A DNA stretch of 49,731 bases from Acidimicrobiales bacterium (GCA_030446545.1 JAUJNB010000017.1:1-49731); one strand, 5' to 3'; counted from the stretch's first letter, positions 35,931-45,679 are shown. Numbers and translations: made by a program. Notes: a model not told the origin generated them from the sequence alone.

Positions 35931-37383
35931 ACCGCCAGATCCGACGGCTGGGCATCGGCAGCTCGTGCTCTTCGGCGCCCTGTTCGTCCAGCTCAACGTC
36001 ATCCAGGTGCTGCGGGCCGACAGCTACAACAACAACCCCAACAACACCCGGGCCATCGTGCGCGACTTCAGCCGGCCGAGAGGCCAGATCGTGACCGTCG
36101 ACGGCACCGTGGTGGCCCGCTCGGTGCCGGCCGAGGGGCGCTTCGAGCGCCAGCGGGAGTACCCCGAGGGCGAGCTCTTCGCCGGGGTGACGGGCCACTT
36201 CTCCTTCATCGCCGGCGCCGACGGCGTGGAGCGCATCTACAACGACGTGCTCGCCGGCCGCACCACCGAGACGGCCAGCGACATCGGCGAGCTGCTCCTC
36301 GGCGAGCCCCGCACCGCCGACGTCACCCTCACCATCCCCATTGAGGTCCAGCGGGTGGCCCGCGACGCCCTGGGCGCGACCCGGGGCTCGGTGGTGGCCC
36401 TCGATCCACGGGACGGATCGGTGCTGGCTCTGTGGAGCTTCCCCAGCTACGACCCGAGCCTGCTCTCCTCGATCGACATCGAGGCGGCCCAAGAGGCCCG
36501 CGACCGCCTGCTGGCCGACGAGGCCAAACCGTTGCTACCGGCCAGCTACCGGGAGACCTTCTTTCCCGGATCCACCTTCAAGGTGGTCACCGCCGCCGCC
36601 GGGCTCACCAGCGGCGGCGTCACCGCCGACGCCCCCCGCTACCCGTCCAGCTCGGCCTACGTGCCCCCGTTGACCACCAGCCCCATCAACAACTTCGGCG
36701 GCGGTGCCTGCGGGGGGGCGCTGTTCTCCATCCTGGAGGTGTCGTGCAACACCGCCTTCGCCCAGATGGGGGTCGACATCGGCCCCGGGGCCCTGGTGAG
36801 CCGGGCCGAAGCCTTCGGGTTCAACGACGTCCCGCCCCTCGACCTCCCCGGGGTGGTGCCGTCCCCCATCGCCGAGACGTCCTCCTTCGACCAGAACACG
36901 CCGGTGCTGGCCCAGACGGCGATCGGCCAGAACGCGGTGCGCTCCACCCCGCTGCAGATGGCGCTGGTCGCCGCCGGTGTGGCCAACGGAGGCCAGGTGA
37001 TGACGCCCCACGTCATGGCCGAGGTGCGCAACGACGGCGGTGAGGTGATCGACACCTTCGACCCGAAGGTCTGGACCCGTGCCACCAGCCCCGAGGTCGC
37101 CGCCACCCTGACCGAGGCCATGACCGGCGTGGTGGAGGGGGGCACCGCCAGCCGACTGGCCGTGCCCGACGTGCGCACCGCGGGGAAGACGGGAACGGCC
37201 CAGCTCGGCAACGGCTTGTCGCACGCCTGGATCGTGGGCTTTGCCCCGGCCGACGCGCCCCGGGTGGCGGTGGCCGTCATCGTGGAGGCCCAGCCCGGTG
37301 CCAGCGAGCAGACCGGTGGGCGGGTGGCCGCTCCCATCGCCCAGGCCGTCCTCAGTGCCGCCCTCGACGCGACGGCGCCGTGA
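35927..37383 (+). CDS. pbpA: Penicillin-binding protein 2/PbpA with apparent 5' frameshift
   Basis: A class B transpeptidase of about 485 residues. Catalytic motifs are GSTFKVV (SxxK), VSCNTAF (SxN) and AGKTGTAQ (KTG). The N-terminal part has a membrane segment (LVLFGALFVQLNVIQV) and the RPRGQIVTVDGTVVARS dimerisation-domain signature. The expected start ATG at 35927 overlaps the ftsW/rodA stop and encodes MNRQIRRLGIG, exactly as usual for this family. The remainder continues in another frame from about 35957, as if one base were missing. GTG at 35965 is an in-frame alternative that would cut off the cytosolic tail. Confidence 0.85.
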
Positions 37384-37394
37384 GCCGGCCCGCC

Positions 37395-37400
37395 TAGTCT
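37395..37400 (+). promoter_or_regulatory. -10-like element of pknB
   Basis: TAGTCT lies seven bases before the pknB ATG at 37408, after a 24-nt gap from pbpA. It may give pknB its own leaderless transcript in addition to readthrough. Confidence 0.4.
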
Positions 37401-37407
37401 CTGCATC

Positions 37408-39210
37408 ATGGCCGAGGAGGAGCAGCGGGTTTTCAACGGCCGCTACGAGTTGCACCGGCGCATCGCCCGGGGCGGCATGGCCGACGTCTTCCTGGCCCGC
37501 GACGCCCTGCTCGACCGTCCGGTGGCGGTCAAGGTGCTGTTCCCCGAGTTCGCCACCGATCCCACCTTCGTCCAGCGCTTCCGGCGGGAGGCCCAGGCCG
37601 CCGCCAACCTGAGCCATCCCAACATCGTGTCGGTCTACGACTGGGGCGAGGAGGGGGGGACGTACTTCATCGTCATGGAGTACATCGAGGGCCGCAGCCT
37701 GGCCCAGATCATCAAGGACGAGGGTCGCCTGCACCCCGACCGGGCCGCCGACATCACCGCCGACGCGGCCGCCGCCTTGGGCTTCGCCCACCGCAACGGC
37801 GTGGTGCACCGCGACGTGAAGCCCGGCAACGTCATCATCTCCCCGAGCGGCCAGGTCAACGTGGCCGACTTCGGGATCGCCCGGGCCGTCTCCAACCAGG
37901 AGAACCTGACCCAGGCGGGCACCGTCATGGGCACGGCCACCTACTTCTCGCCCGAGCAGGCCCGGGGCGAGTCCGTCGACCCCCGCAGTGACGTCTACTC
38001 CCTGGGCGTGGTCCTCTACGAGATGCTCACCGGAGGTCCGCCGTTCACCGGTGACAGCCCGGTGGCGGTGGCCTACAAGCACGTCCAGGAGACGCCGCAG
38101 CCCCCCCGCAGCCGCAACCGCGACATCCCCCCCGAGTTGGAGGCGGTGGTGCTCAAGGCCATGGCCAAGGACACCGCCGACCGCTACGCCTCGGCCGAGG
38201 AACTGCGGTCGGACCTGCGCCGGTTCCGGGAGGGCACCCAGGTCACCGCCGCCGTGCTGGCCCCCCCGCTGGTGAGCGCCCCCACCCGGGCCGTGGGCAT
38301 CGGTGCGGCCACCGTGGGCGCCACCCGGGCCATCCCGGTGGTCGACGAGACCCGGACCATCCTCCGCGAGGAGGATCGCTTCTACGAGGAGCCGCCCCGA
38401 CGCAAGAACACCGCCTTCATCGTGGTCCTGCTGACCCTGCTGGCCGTGCTGGCCGCCCTGTTGTTCCTGCTGGCCTCCAACCTGGGCGTGAGCGATCCGA
38501 CCGTGGTGGCGGTCCCCCCCCTGGAAGGACTGCCCGAGGCCGAGGCCCGGACCGCCCTGGAGGAGGCCAACCTGGCCGTGGGGGCGGTCACCACCGAGGA
38601 GGACCCCGACGCCGAACCGGGGGTGGTGCTGCGCTCCGACCCGCCCTCCGGCGAGATGGTCGAGGAGGACTCGACTGTCGATCTGGTCCTCAGCGCCCCG
38701 CTGGAGTCGGTGGTGGTCCCCCCGATCGAAGGCCTCTCCGAACTGGAGGCACGGGGTCGGCTCGAGACCGCCCTCCTGGTTCCGCAGTTCCAGCGCCAGG
38801 AGAGCGACGACGTGGACGAGGGCGACGTGATCTCCTCCGATCCGGCCGAGGGTGCGGAGGTGCCGGCCCGGTCCACCGTGGTGGTGCAGATCTCGAGCGG
38901 ACCGCCTCTGGTCACCGTCCCCAACGTGGTCGGGAGCCAGCAGGACGCCGCCCTCAACACGCTGCTCAACGCCGGCTTCCGACCTCAGGTCCGCACCGAG
39001 ACGGCCGACCAGGCCGCCGGCACCGTGATCCGCACCGACCCTCCCCCCGGCACCGACGCCCCCGAGGGCAGCAACGTGGACGTCATCGTGTCCACCGGAC
39101 CCCCGCCCACCACCGTGCCCCCGACCACCACGACGCCTCCCACCACCCGACCGCCGCCCACGACCACCACGCAGCCGGCTACGACCACCATCAACGGCAA
39201 CAACAATTAG
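37408..39210 (+). CDS. pknB: PASTA-domain serine/threonine protein kinase
   Basis: A 600-residue membrane kinase. The kinase domain (about 13-275) has a GG-MADVFLA glycine-rich loop, catalytic K42 in VAVKV, HRDVKPGN with H134/D136, DFG at 154-156 and an activation loop with TVMGTATYFSPEQA. A juxtamembrane stretch and one membrane helix (about 335-357) follow, then three PASTA repeats (about 365-430, 435-500, 505-570) and a Thr/Pro-rich tail. It senses muropeptides or lipid II and controls growth and division. The order fhaA-fhaB-pstP-ftsW/rodA-pbpA-pknB matches mycobacteria and streptomycetes. Confidence 0.96.
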   Translation: MAEEEQRVFNGRYELHRRIARGGMADVFLARDALLDRPVAVKVLFPEFATDPTFVQRFRREAQAAANLSHPNIVSVYDWGEEGGTYFIVMEYIEGRSLAQIIKDEGRLHPDRAADITADAAAALGFAHRNGVVHRDVKPGNVIISPSGQVNVADFGIARAVSNQENLTQAGTVMGTATYFSPEQARGESVDPRSDVYSLGVVLYEMLTGGPPFTGDSPVAVAYKHVQETPQPPRSRNRDIPPELEAVVLKAMAKDTADRYASAEELRSDLRRFREGTQVTAAVLAPPLVSAPTRAVGIGAATVGATRAIPVVDETRTILREEDRFYEEPPRRKNTAFIVVLLTLLAVLAALLFLLASNLGVSDPTVVAVPPLEGLPEAEARTALEEANLAVGAVTTEEDPDAEPGVVLRSDPPSGEMVEEDSTVDLVLSAPLESVVVPPIEGLSELEARGRLETALLVPQFQRQESDDVDEGDVISSDPAEGAEVPARSTVVVQISSGPPLVTVPNVVGSQQDAALNTLLNAGFRPQVRTETADQAAGTVIRTDPPPGTDAPEGSNVDVIVSTGPPPTTVPPTTTTPPTTRPPPTTTTQPATTTINGNNN

Positions 39211-39257
39211 TCGTCGTCCGAGGCCGACGTCGATGTCCGAGCCCGGACACCCCGGAC

Positions 39258-39467
39258 TCAGGCGGGCGGGCGGGCCCCGGTCTGCTTGCCCTGGAGCTCG
39301 CGCCACACCCGGCCGACCAGGCGCTCCAGCTCCCGACGCCTGACCTGGGCCTGCTGCAGCGCCAACACGCCCAGCCCCACCGAGACGTACAGGGCGTCTT
39401 CGACCTGTTTGCCCAGGTCAGGGGGCAAGGGCGGCAGTGACCGCAAGGGCGGCCGGGGCGAGGTCAT
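39258..39467 (-). CDS. Small helical protein next to pknB
   Basis: A 69-residue protein: a Pro-rich start (MTSPRPPLRSLPPLPPDLGKQ), then an amphipathic helix (VEDALYVSVGLGVLALQQAQVRRRELERLVGRVWREL). The ALYVSVGLGVLALQRAQVRRRELE pattern resembles short phasin- or DUF-like actinobacterial proteins, but I cannot name a family. It is divergent from the glycosyltransferase gene, with 63 bp between. Confidence 0.55.
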   Translation of the reverse strand: MTSPRPPLRSLPPLPPDLGKQVEDALYVSVGLGVLALQQAQVRRRELERLVGRVWRELQGKQTGARPPA

Positions 39468-39515
39468 GCCCTGATGCTAGGCCGACCGTGGCCCCCACGG
39501 CCGGTGACCGGCCAC

Positions 39516-39521
39516 TACCCT
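39516..39521 (+). promoter_or_regulatory. -10-like element of the glycosyltransferase gene
   Basis: TACCCT lies nine bases before the GTG at 39531 within the short divergent spacer. Confidence 0.3.
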
Positions 39522-39530
39522 CGGTCCACC

Positions 39531-42500
39531 GTGGCCGTCCAGCACCAGCGGACGTCGGTCGGCGCACCGGAGCCGACCTCCGGAGTGACGGCGGGCGACG
39601 CACCCAGCGCCGATGAGCTCGACGCCATCGCCCACGCCCCTCCGGTCGTGGCCGTGGTCGTCACCCACGACGCCGGGCCCTGGCTCGAGGAGTGCCTGGC
39701 CTCCCTCGGCGCCCAGGACTACCCGAACTTCTCGGTGCTGGTGGTCGACGCCGCCAGCGCGGTGGACCCCCTGCCTCGCATCGCGGCCGCCCTCCCCGCC
39801 GCCTACGTCCGCCAGCTCGAACACAACCCCGGCTTCGGCGCCGCCGCCAACGAGGTGCTCGACGTGGTCGAGGGGGCGTCGTTCTACGCCCTGTGCCACG
39901 ACGATGTGGCCCTCGACCCCAGTGCCATCCGGGCCTTGGTGGAGGAGGCCTTCCGCTCCAACGCCGGGGTGGTCGGCCCCAAGCTCGTGTCGTGGGGCTC
40001 GCCCCGGGAACTGCTCCAGGTGGGCCTGTCGGCCGACAAGACCGGCGTGGCCACCCCCCTGGTGGAGCGGGGCGAGCTCGACCAGGAGCAGCACGACCGG
40101 GTGCGCGACGTCTTCGCCATCCCCGGCGCCTGCACCCTGGTGCGGGCCGACCTGTTCGCCTCGCTCGGGGGCTTCGACCCGGCCATCACCTTCCTCGGCG
40201 AGGACCTGGACCTGTGCTGGCGGGCCCACGTGGCCGGCGCCCGGGTGGTGGTGGTGCCCGCAGCGCGGGCCCAGCACCGGGAGGAGCTGAGCAGCCGTCG
40301 CCCGGTCGACGACCGCCGGCGCCTGTTCGCCCGCCACCGGCTGCGCACCATGCTCACCTGCTACGGGCCCTTCCACCTCCTGCGGGTGTTGCCCCAGGCG
40401 GCGCTGTTCACCCTCATCGAAGCGGTGTACGCCCTGGCCGCCGGGCGGGTGGCGCAGTCGGTCGACGTCCTCGGCGCCTGGTCGTGGAACGCCCGGCGCC
40501 TGGGTGAGATCCGGGCCCGACGCCGGGCTCTGCGCGCCGTGCGGGGCCTGCGCGATGCCGAGATCCGGTTGCTCCAGCGCCGGGGCAGTGCCCGGGTGAC
40601 TTCCTTCCTGCGGGGAGAGCTGGGTCGAGGCGACCGGGTGCGGAGCTCCCTGGCCGAGGCCGGGAGGGGCATCGCCGACTCCCTGCAGGCCGGTCCCCGT
40701 CGCCTGGCCATCGTGGCCTGTGTGGTCGTCACCGTGCTGGTGGTGGCCGGGTCGCGGGAGCTCATCGGCGCCCGGCTCCCGGCCTTCGCCAGCCTGGCCC
40801 AGATCGACCGGGGACCGTTGTCCCTGCTGGGGGAGTACGCCAGCGGCTGGCGCTCGGCCGGCCTCGGGTCCGAGTCACCTGCGCCCAGCGCCTTCGCCCT
40901 CCTCGGCCTGGCCGGACTGGTCCTGCTCGGCGCCATGGGGGTGTTGCAACAGCTCCTGGTGCTGGGCGCCCTGCCCGCGGGCCTGGTGGGGGTGTGGCGC
41001 CTCACCCGGCCCCTCGGGTCCCCCCGGGGCCGGGCCGTGGGCCTGGTGGTCTACGCCGTGGCCCCCCTGCCCTACGACGCCCTGGCCCGAGGTCGCTGGG
41101 ACGGCCTGATCCTCTACGCCACCGCCCCGTGGATCCTCGCCCGCCTCCTCGCCGCCACCGGTGAGGAACCCTTCGCGCCTCGGTCCCGGCGCGGCGCGTC
41201 GGCTTCGGGCTGGCGGGCCGCGCTCGCCCCTGTCCTGTCACTCGGGCTGCTCGTCGCCCTGGTCGCCGCCTTCGTCCCCCTGGTGGTGGCCCTCGTGCCC
41301 TTGCTGGCCCTGGCCCTGGGGGCCGGGTCGTTGTTCACCGGTGGCACCAAGGGGGCGTTGCGGGGGCTGCGCACGGCCCTCGGCGCGTCGCTCGTGGCCC
41401 TGGTCCTGCATCTGCCCTGGTCGCTGTCCTTCCTGCCCGTCGACGGCGGTGGGTGGGCGGCCATGGGCGGGATCTCCCCGCTCGGGGGCAACGACCTCGG
41501 CATCGGTGAGCTGCTGCGCCTGGAGACCGGACGGGGTGGGCTGTCCGCCCTCGGCTGGGCCGTGCCCCTGGCCGGCGCCCTGGCCCTGCTCATCGGCCGG
41601 GGTTGGCGCTTCGCCTGGGCCGTACGGGGCTGGATGGTGGCCGTGGCCTGCTGGGCCCTGGTGTGGGCCGGTGGCCGCGGGCTGGTCGGGCTGCCCCTGC
41701 CGTCGGCCGAGGTGCTCGTGGCCCCGGCGGCCGCCGCCCTGGCCCTGGCCGCGGCCATGGGCATGGTCGCGTTCGAGCGCGACCTGTCGGGCTACGGCTT
41801 CGGGCTTCGCCAGGTGGCGTCGCTGGTGGCGGCCGGAGGCGTGGCCCTGGCCACCGTCCCCGTGGCCGTGGCCGCCGTCGACGGCGACTGGGGGATCCCC
41901 GACAGCGACTTCACCCGCACCCTGTCGTTCCTCCAGGACGACGAGGTCACCGCCGCAGGTGCTTTCCGGGTGCTGTGGCTGGGCCATCCCGAGGTGCTGC
42001 CCGTGGCCGGCCGACGGCTGGGCGACGGATTGTCCTTCGGGGTGTCGACCGACGGCGCGGCCGAGATCACCGAGCGTTGGGCCGGTCCCTCGGACCCGTC
42101 CACCGCCCTGGTGGCGAGGGGCCTCCGCCTGGCCGCCGACGGTGAAACCGAACGGCTGGGCCGCCTGCTCGGACCGCTCGGGGTGCGCTACGTGGTCCTG
42201 GCCGAGGAGTCCGCCCCCGCCCGCTCGGGCACCCTGCGTCGGCCCCTGCCTGCGGGCGTGCTCGCCACCTTGGCCCAGCAGCTCGACATGCGGGCGGTGG
42301 CCGTCGACCCCGCGCTGTCGATCTACGAGAACGCGGCCTGGGTCCCCACCCGGGCTTCGCTGGCGGCCGGTGGAGGCGGGGAGGCCGCCGTGGCCGCGGC
42401 GCTGTCGGCCCCCGACCCCTTCGAAGCGACCGTCGGTCTCGATCTGTCGGCCTCCACGGCGGTCTTGCCCGAAGCTCGCTCCTCCACCCGGTTCACGGGG

Positions 42501-42770
42501 CCGGTCGGCCCCGGCACCGTCTACCTGGCCCAGACGTCGTCGCCCCGATGGGAACTGCGGTCGGGCACCGGGGTGGCCGAGCGGACGGAGGCCTTCGGGT
42601 GGGCCAACGCCTTTGCCGTGCCGTCCGGCGCCGCCGACGGGGGCCAAGCCACGCTGCGCTATCGGACCTCGCCCCTGCGCTGGCTGGCCATCGCCGGGCA
42701 GGCGGCGCTGTGGCTCCTGGTCGCCGGTCTCGTGGTCCGGGGCCGTCGGGTGCGATGGAGCCGCTCGTGA
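39531..42770 (+). CDS. Glycosyltransferase family 2 fused to a large polytopic membrane domain
   Basis: A 1079-residue protein. The GT-A domain (about 30-270) shows PVVAVVVTHDAGPWLEECLASLGAQDYPNFSVLVVDAAS, NPGFGAAANEV, CHDDVALDP (DxD-like metal motif), GACTLVRADLFASLGGFD and LGEDLDLCWRAHVAG. After a linker there are at least twelve membrane segments (about 390-780), then a soluble extracellular C-terminal domain and a final membrane helix. It probably transfers sugars for cell-wall polysaccharide assembly. Many actinobacteria carry such fused proteins beside a DUF5719 gene, as here. Confidence 0.8.
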   Translation: MAVQHQRTSVGAPEPTSGVTAGDAPSADELDAIAHAPPVVAVVVTHDAGPWLEECLASLGAQDYPNFSVLVVDAASAVDPLPRIAAALPAAYVRQLEHNPGFGAAANEVLDVVEGASFYALCHDDVALDPSAIRALVEEAFRSNAGVVGPKLVSWGSPRELLQVGLSADKTGVATPLVERGELDQEQHDRVRDVFAIPGACTLVRADLFASLGGFDPAITFLGEDLDLCWRAHVAGARVVVVPAARAQHREELSSRRPVDDRRRLFARHRLRTMLTCYGPFHLLRVLPQAALFTLIEAVYALAAGRVAQSVDVLGAWSWNARRLGEIRARRRALRAVRGLRDAEIRLLQRRGSARVTSFLRGELGRGDRVRSSLAEAGRGIADSLQAGPRRLAIVACVVVTVLVVAGSRELIGARLPAFASLAQIDRGPLSLLGEYASGWRSAGLGSESPAPSAFALLGLAGLVLLGAMGVLQQLLVLGALPAGLVGVWRLTRPLGSPRGRAVGLVVYAVAPLPYDALARGRWDGLILYATAPWILARLLAATGEEPFAPRSRRGASASGWRAALAPVLSLGLLVALVAAFVPLVVALVPLLALALGAGSLFTGGTKGALRGLRTALGASLVALVLHLPWSLSFLPVDGGGWAAMGGISPLGGNDLGIGELLRLETGRGGLSALGWAVPLAGALALLIGRGWRFAWAVRGWMVAVACWALVWAGGRGLVGLPLPSAEVLVAPAAAALALAAAMGMVAFERDLSGYGFGLRQVASLVAAGGVALATVPVAVAAVDGDWGIPDSDFTRTLSFLQDDEVTAAGAFRVLWLGHPEVLPVAGRRLGDGLSFGVSTDGAAEITERWAGPSDPSTALVARGLRLAADGETERLGRLLGPLGVRYVVLAEESAPARSGTLRRPLPAGVLATLAQQLDMRAVAVDPALSIYENAAWVPTRASLAAGGGGEAAVAAALSAPDPFEATVGLDLSASTAVLPEARSSTRFTGPVGPGTVYLAQTSSPRWELRSGTGVAERTEAFGWANAFAVPSGAADGGQATLRYRTSPLRWLAIAGQAALWLLVAGLVVRGRRVRWSRS

Positions 42771-44665
42771 GCTCCCGGCACCTCCCGGCGGTCGTCGTCC
42801 TGGTCGCCATTCTCGCCGGCCTGGCCCTGGTCGACGTGGGCGACCCGGGGCCACCGCGCTTCGGCACGGCCGACGCCTACGCCATGCCCACCGCCGACGT
42901 GGCCTCCTCATTGTCCTCGACGTGGTTCTGTGCGGCCAGCGCCGACGCCGGTGGGGCCAGTGGCCTGATCGTCACCGTGGCCAACCGGGGTGACGAGCCC
43001 CGCTCGGGCACGGTGACCTGGTTCCCGGCCGGGGCCGATCCCGTGGCCCGGCCCGTGCAGGTTGGCGCCCGGGAGGCCGTGGCCCTCGAGGCCGACGAGG
43101 CCGTCGACGTCGGCGCGGTGTCGGCCATGATCGAGGTCGACGGCGGTGAAGTGGGCGTCGAGCACACCGTGCGGGGGACCGGCAGTGCCTCGACGGCCCC
43201 CTGCGCCTCGTCGGCCTCCGACCGCTGGTACCTGGCCAACGGGACCACGGCCCGCGACGCCACCCAGATCCTGGCCCTGTTCAATCCCTTCCCCGACGAC
43301 GCCATCGTCGACATCGCCTTTGTCACCGACCAGGGCCGGGACGAGCCGGAGGCGCTCCAGGGCGTCCCGGTGGCCGCCGGGACGACCACCCGGGTCAACG
43401 TGGGCGACGTCGTGCGTCGACGCGACCTGACGGCCACCTCGGTGACGACCCGCAGCGGGCGGGTGGTGGTGGACCGCCTACAGCGCTTCGACGGCAGCGA
43501 CGGCCGGAGCGGGATCTCCCTGACCCTCGCCGCCCCGGCGCCGGCCCAGTCCTGGACCTTCCCCGCCGGGCAGTACCAGGAAGGCCTGGCCGAACGTTGG
43601 CACGTCTACAACCCCGAGGACCGCGACGTGGTGGTCATCCTCGAGGTGGTCCCCGACACCGGGGAGGTGCCGATCCCCCTCGAGCGGACGGTCTCGGCCA
43701 GGGGCCAGATCGTCATCGACGGGGCCGAGACGGCGCCCGTCCCGGCGGGGATGGGGCACTCCTCCACGATCCGCTCCGTCGACGGGGCCGGGGTCGTGGT
43801 CGAGCGCGAGCTGTCGGGGATCGCCCCCTCACCCCGGCGGGGATGGTCCTCGATGCTGGGCTCCCCGTCGGCCAGTGAGGGGTGGCTCCTCCCCTTCGGC
43901 CCGGGGGCCGGGGCGGTGGCTGACCGGCTCTCGGTGCACAACCCCGGGCCGGCACCCGTGCGCTTCTCGGTCGCCGCCCTCGTCGGCGGGCAGACGGTGG
44001 TGATGCCGGGGCTCAGCGAGGTCGAGCTCGGTCCTGCTCAGCGCCGGGAGCTGGCGATGGCCGAGGTGGTGGACAGCTCGCCCGTCCCCCTGGTGGTCAC
44101 CGCTGACGGCCTCGTGGTGGTGGAGCGTGATCTCTCCCCGAGCGTCGATGCCGGCATCTCCACCACGCTCGGCATCCCGGTAGCCGGGAGGGAACCGCCT
44201 CTGCCTCGGTGGCGCCCTCGACCCCCTCCTCGTGTCCGCCGTCGCCACTGGGCGGCCCGGCCCAGGCGACCGAACCCGTGGGCGTCACCGGGGTCGGGCC
44301 CGGGCCACCGAGGAGGATCTGGCGCCCGCCCCATCGTGGTCATCGCCCACCTTGCTCGTCGATCCGTCGAACGACGAGGTGGTGGTGGCCGCCATGGAGA
44401 ACACCGCCCAGACGTGCCACCTGCTGCGCTTCACTACGGCTGGCCGGTGGGATTCCTCGGCCCAGAAGGGGCCCAGGGGATCCTTGAGCGTGCTGTTGTC
44501 CCGGTCGGACGAGCCTCCTCCTGGCCAACTCAATGGCCAGACGACTGGCCGGCCGAGGGGTGGCCGACGGGTGGCCTCGGCCTGAGGCGTTCCCGGCGGT
44601 GGGGCAGGGGCTCGGACGTGAGTCATCTCCTGATCCATTTTCCGCAGTTCGATGACCTGATGTAG
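42767..44665 (+). CDS. DUF5719 family envelope protein, C-terminal end doubtful
   Basis: A secreted or membrane-anchored protein. It has an N-terminal hydrophobic segment (HLPAVVVLVAILAGLALV), then about 450 residues of repeated beta-sandwich-like modules (AASADAGGASGLIVTVANRGDEPRSGTVTWF, LFNPFPDDAIVDIAFVTDQG, HVYNPEDRDVVVILEV, VHNPGPAPVRFSVAAL) typical of DUF5719. GTG 42767 gives a 4-nt overlap with the glycosyltransferase stop; ATG 42755 is an alternative. Homology stops near residue 470 (about 44185). The remaining ~160 residues are Pro/Arg-rich, switch coding character between frames and run into the antisense 3' end of the RDD gene, so the natural end is probably earlier or frameshifted. 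Confidence 0.7.
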   Translation: MSSRHLPAVVVLVAILAGLALVDVGDPGPPRFGTADAYAMPTADVASSLSSTWFCAASADAGGASGLIVTVANRGDEPRSGTVTWFPAGADPVARPVQVGAREAVALEADEAVDVGAVSAMIEVDGGEVGVEHTVRGTGSASTAPCASSASDRWYLANGTTARDATQILALFNPFPDDAIVDIAFVTDQGRDEPEALQGVPVAAGTTTRVNVGDVVRRRDLTATSVTTRSGRVVVDRLQRFDGSDGRSGISLTLAAPAPAQSWTFPAGQYQEGLAERWHVYNPEDRDVVVILEVVPDTGEVPIPLERTVSARGQIVIDGAETAPVPAGMGHSSTIRSVDGAGVVVERELSGIAPSPRRGWSSMLGSPSASEGWLLPFGPGAGAVADRLSVHNPGPAPVRFSVAALVGGQTVVMPGLSEVELGPAQRRELAMAEVVDSSPVPLVVTADGLVVVERDLSPSVDAGISTTLGIPVAGREPPLPRWRPRPPPRVRRRHWAARPRRPNPWASPGSGPGHRGGSGARPIVVIAHLARRSVERRGGGGRHGEHRPDVPPAALHYGWPVGFLGPEGAQGILERAVVPVGRASSWPTQWPDDWPAEGWPTGGLGLRRSRRWGRGSDVSHLLIHFPQFDDLM

Positions 44666-45561
44666 GTGCCGAGCTCCAACTCGACGACCTGCGGCGTGGT
44701 GCCCTCGCCGTGCTGTTCGACGAGATCGGTGGCGAGGCTCACGGTGTCCCACGAGCAGTCCTGCGAGGGGTCGGCCACGTAGGCACCGGGCTTCACGTCC
44801 CGACCCACCACGTAGGCGCCGTTGTCGAAACTGGCCAGAGGGCTGGAGGGCGCCAGCTCGTCGGGCAACGGGTCGAAGACGTTGGCGGTCCGTTCCGGAC
44901 GGGGAGGAGGTGGCGGTCCGGGGTCCGGCAACGAGGCCAGGAGGACCGGGATCACCGCCGTCCCGACCAACGCAGCACCGAGGGCCAACCAGGGCCGGCC
45001 TTGGCGCGTTGGTGGTACCCACGAGGGGGGGGCTCCAGAAGGCGACGGCCACGCCGCAGCCGGAACCACGACGGTGGAGCTCAACCGGTCGTGCCAGGTC
45101 TGGCGCTCCCGGTCCCACAGCATCCAGAGATACCCCAGGCCGAAGGCCATGCCGGACAGGTTGCTGCACAGGTGGCGCAGCCACGCGATCGACCATCCCA
45201 ACGGCTGGCCGTCGGCACTGCGCACGACCCTGATGCCGGCCAGCTTCTTGCCGATCGTCTGGCCCGACGGCCCGCCTTCGAAGAAGCCGTAGTAGGCCAT
45301 ACCGATGAGGATGCTTGCCACCAAGGCTGCCCGGTCGGTCGTTCGCAATCGGACCATGGTGTTCAGGGCTCCGAGCAGGACCGCGTCGACGAGTGCGGCC
45401 GCGACGCGACGCCAGAACCCGGCGCGCGGTCCGCTGGGCCCGATGTCGGAGGTGAGCCGTGGGGTACCCATGCCAAGTGGCCCTGGCGACGGCGAATCGT
45501 AGTGGGTGAGCGAGGGCGGCCAGCCCGTAGGCCGGGGAGGCCCCTCGCGTCCTGAGCTCAT
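44623..45561 (-). CDS. RDD-family membrane protein with C-terminal extracytoplasmic domain
   Basis: A 312-residue protein. The RDD domain (about 45-175) starts GPRAGFWRRVAAALVDAVLLGALN, including the R-D pattern, and has FEGGPSGQTIGKKLAGIRVVRSADGQPLGW and WHDRLSSTVVV. After another membrane segment (about 190-215), a Pro-rich linker and a C-terminal domain (NGAYVVGRDVKPGAYVADPSQDCSWDTVSL...) follow, seen in other secreted actinobacterial proteins. Function unknown; transport or envelope roles are guessed for the family. Its 3' end overlaps the doubtful DUF5719 tail antisense. Confidence 0.75.
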   Translation of the reverse strand: MSSGREGPPRPTGWPPSLTHYDSPSPGPLGMGTPRLTSDIGPSGPRAGFWRRVAAALVDAVLLGALNTMVRLRTTDRAALVASILIGMAYYGFFEGGPSGQTIGKKLAGIRVVRSADGQPLGWSIAWLRHLCSNLSGMAFGLGYLWMLWDRERQTWHDRLSSTVVVPAAAWPSPSGAPPSWVPPTRQGRPWLALGAALVGTAVIPVLLASLPDPGPPPPPRPERTANVFDPLPDELAPSSPLASFDNGAYVVGRDVKPGAYVADPSQDCSWDTVSLATDLVEQHGEGTTPQVVELELGTYIRSSNCGKWIRR

Positions 45562-45679
45562 GTCCGTGGTCCTTGCCGGCGCCCGATCGAGGAGGGATTG
45601 CCTTCACCTACATCGACCGAGCCACGCCAAAACCTGAGTGACGTTGGAGGTGTGGATGGGCAGAAGGGCACCCCGCTCC

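Noticed and set aside
39235..39248. GTCCG-AGCC-CGGAC hairpin after pknB as a terminator
   Set aside because: Only a 5-bp stem without T-run; similar chance hairpins are frequent in this GC-rich DNA.
36535..39306. Minus-strand 923-codon open frame over pbpA and pknB
   Set aside because: Composition (Gly, His, Arg, Val repeats) is the shadow of the GC-rich genes opposite. No domain or ribosome-binding site.
44285..45607. Minus-strand 440-codon frame alternative to the RDD gene
   Set aside because: Arg/Pro/His-rich, no domain. The RDD protein in the neighbouring frame shows family motifs and membrane segments.
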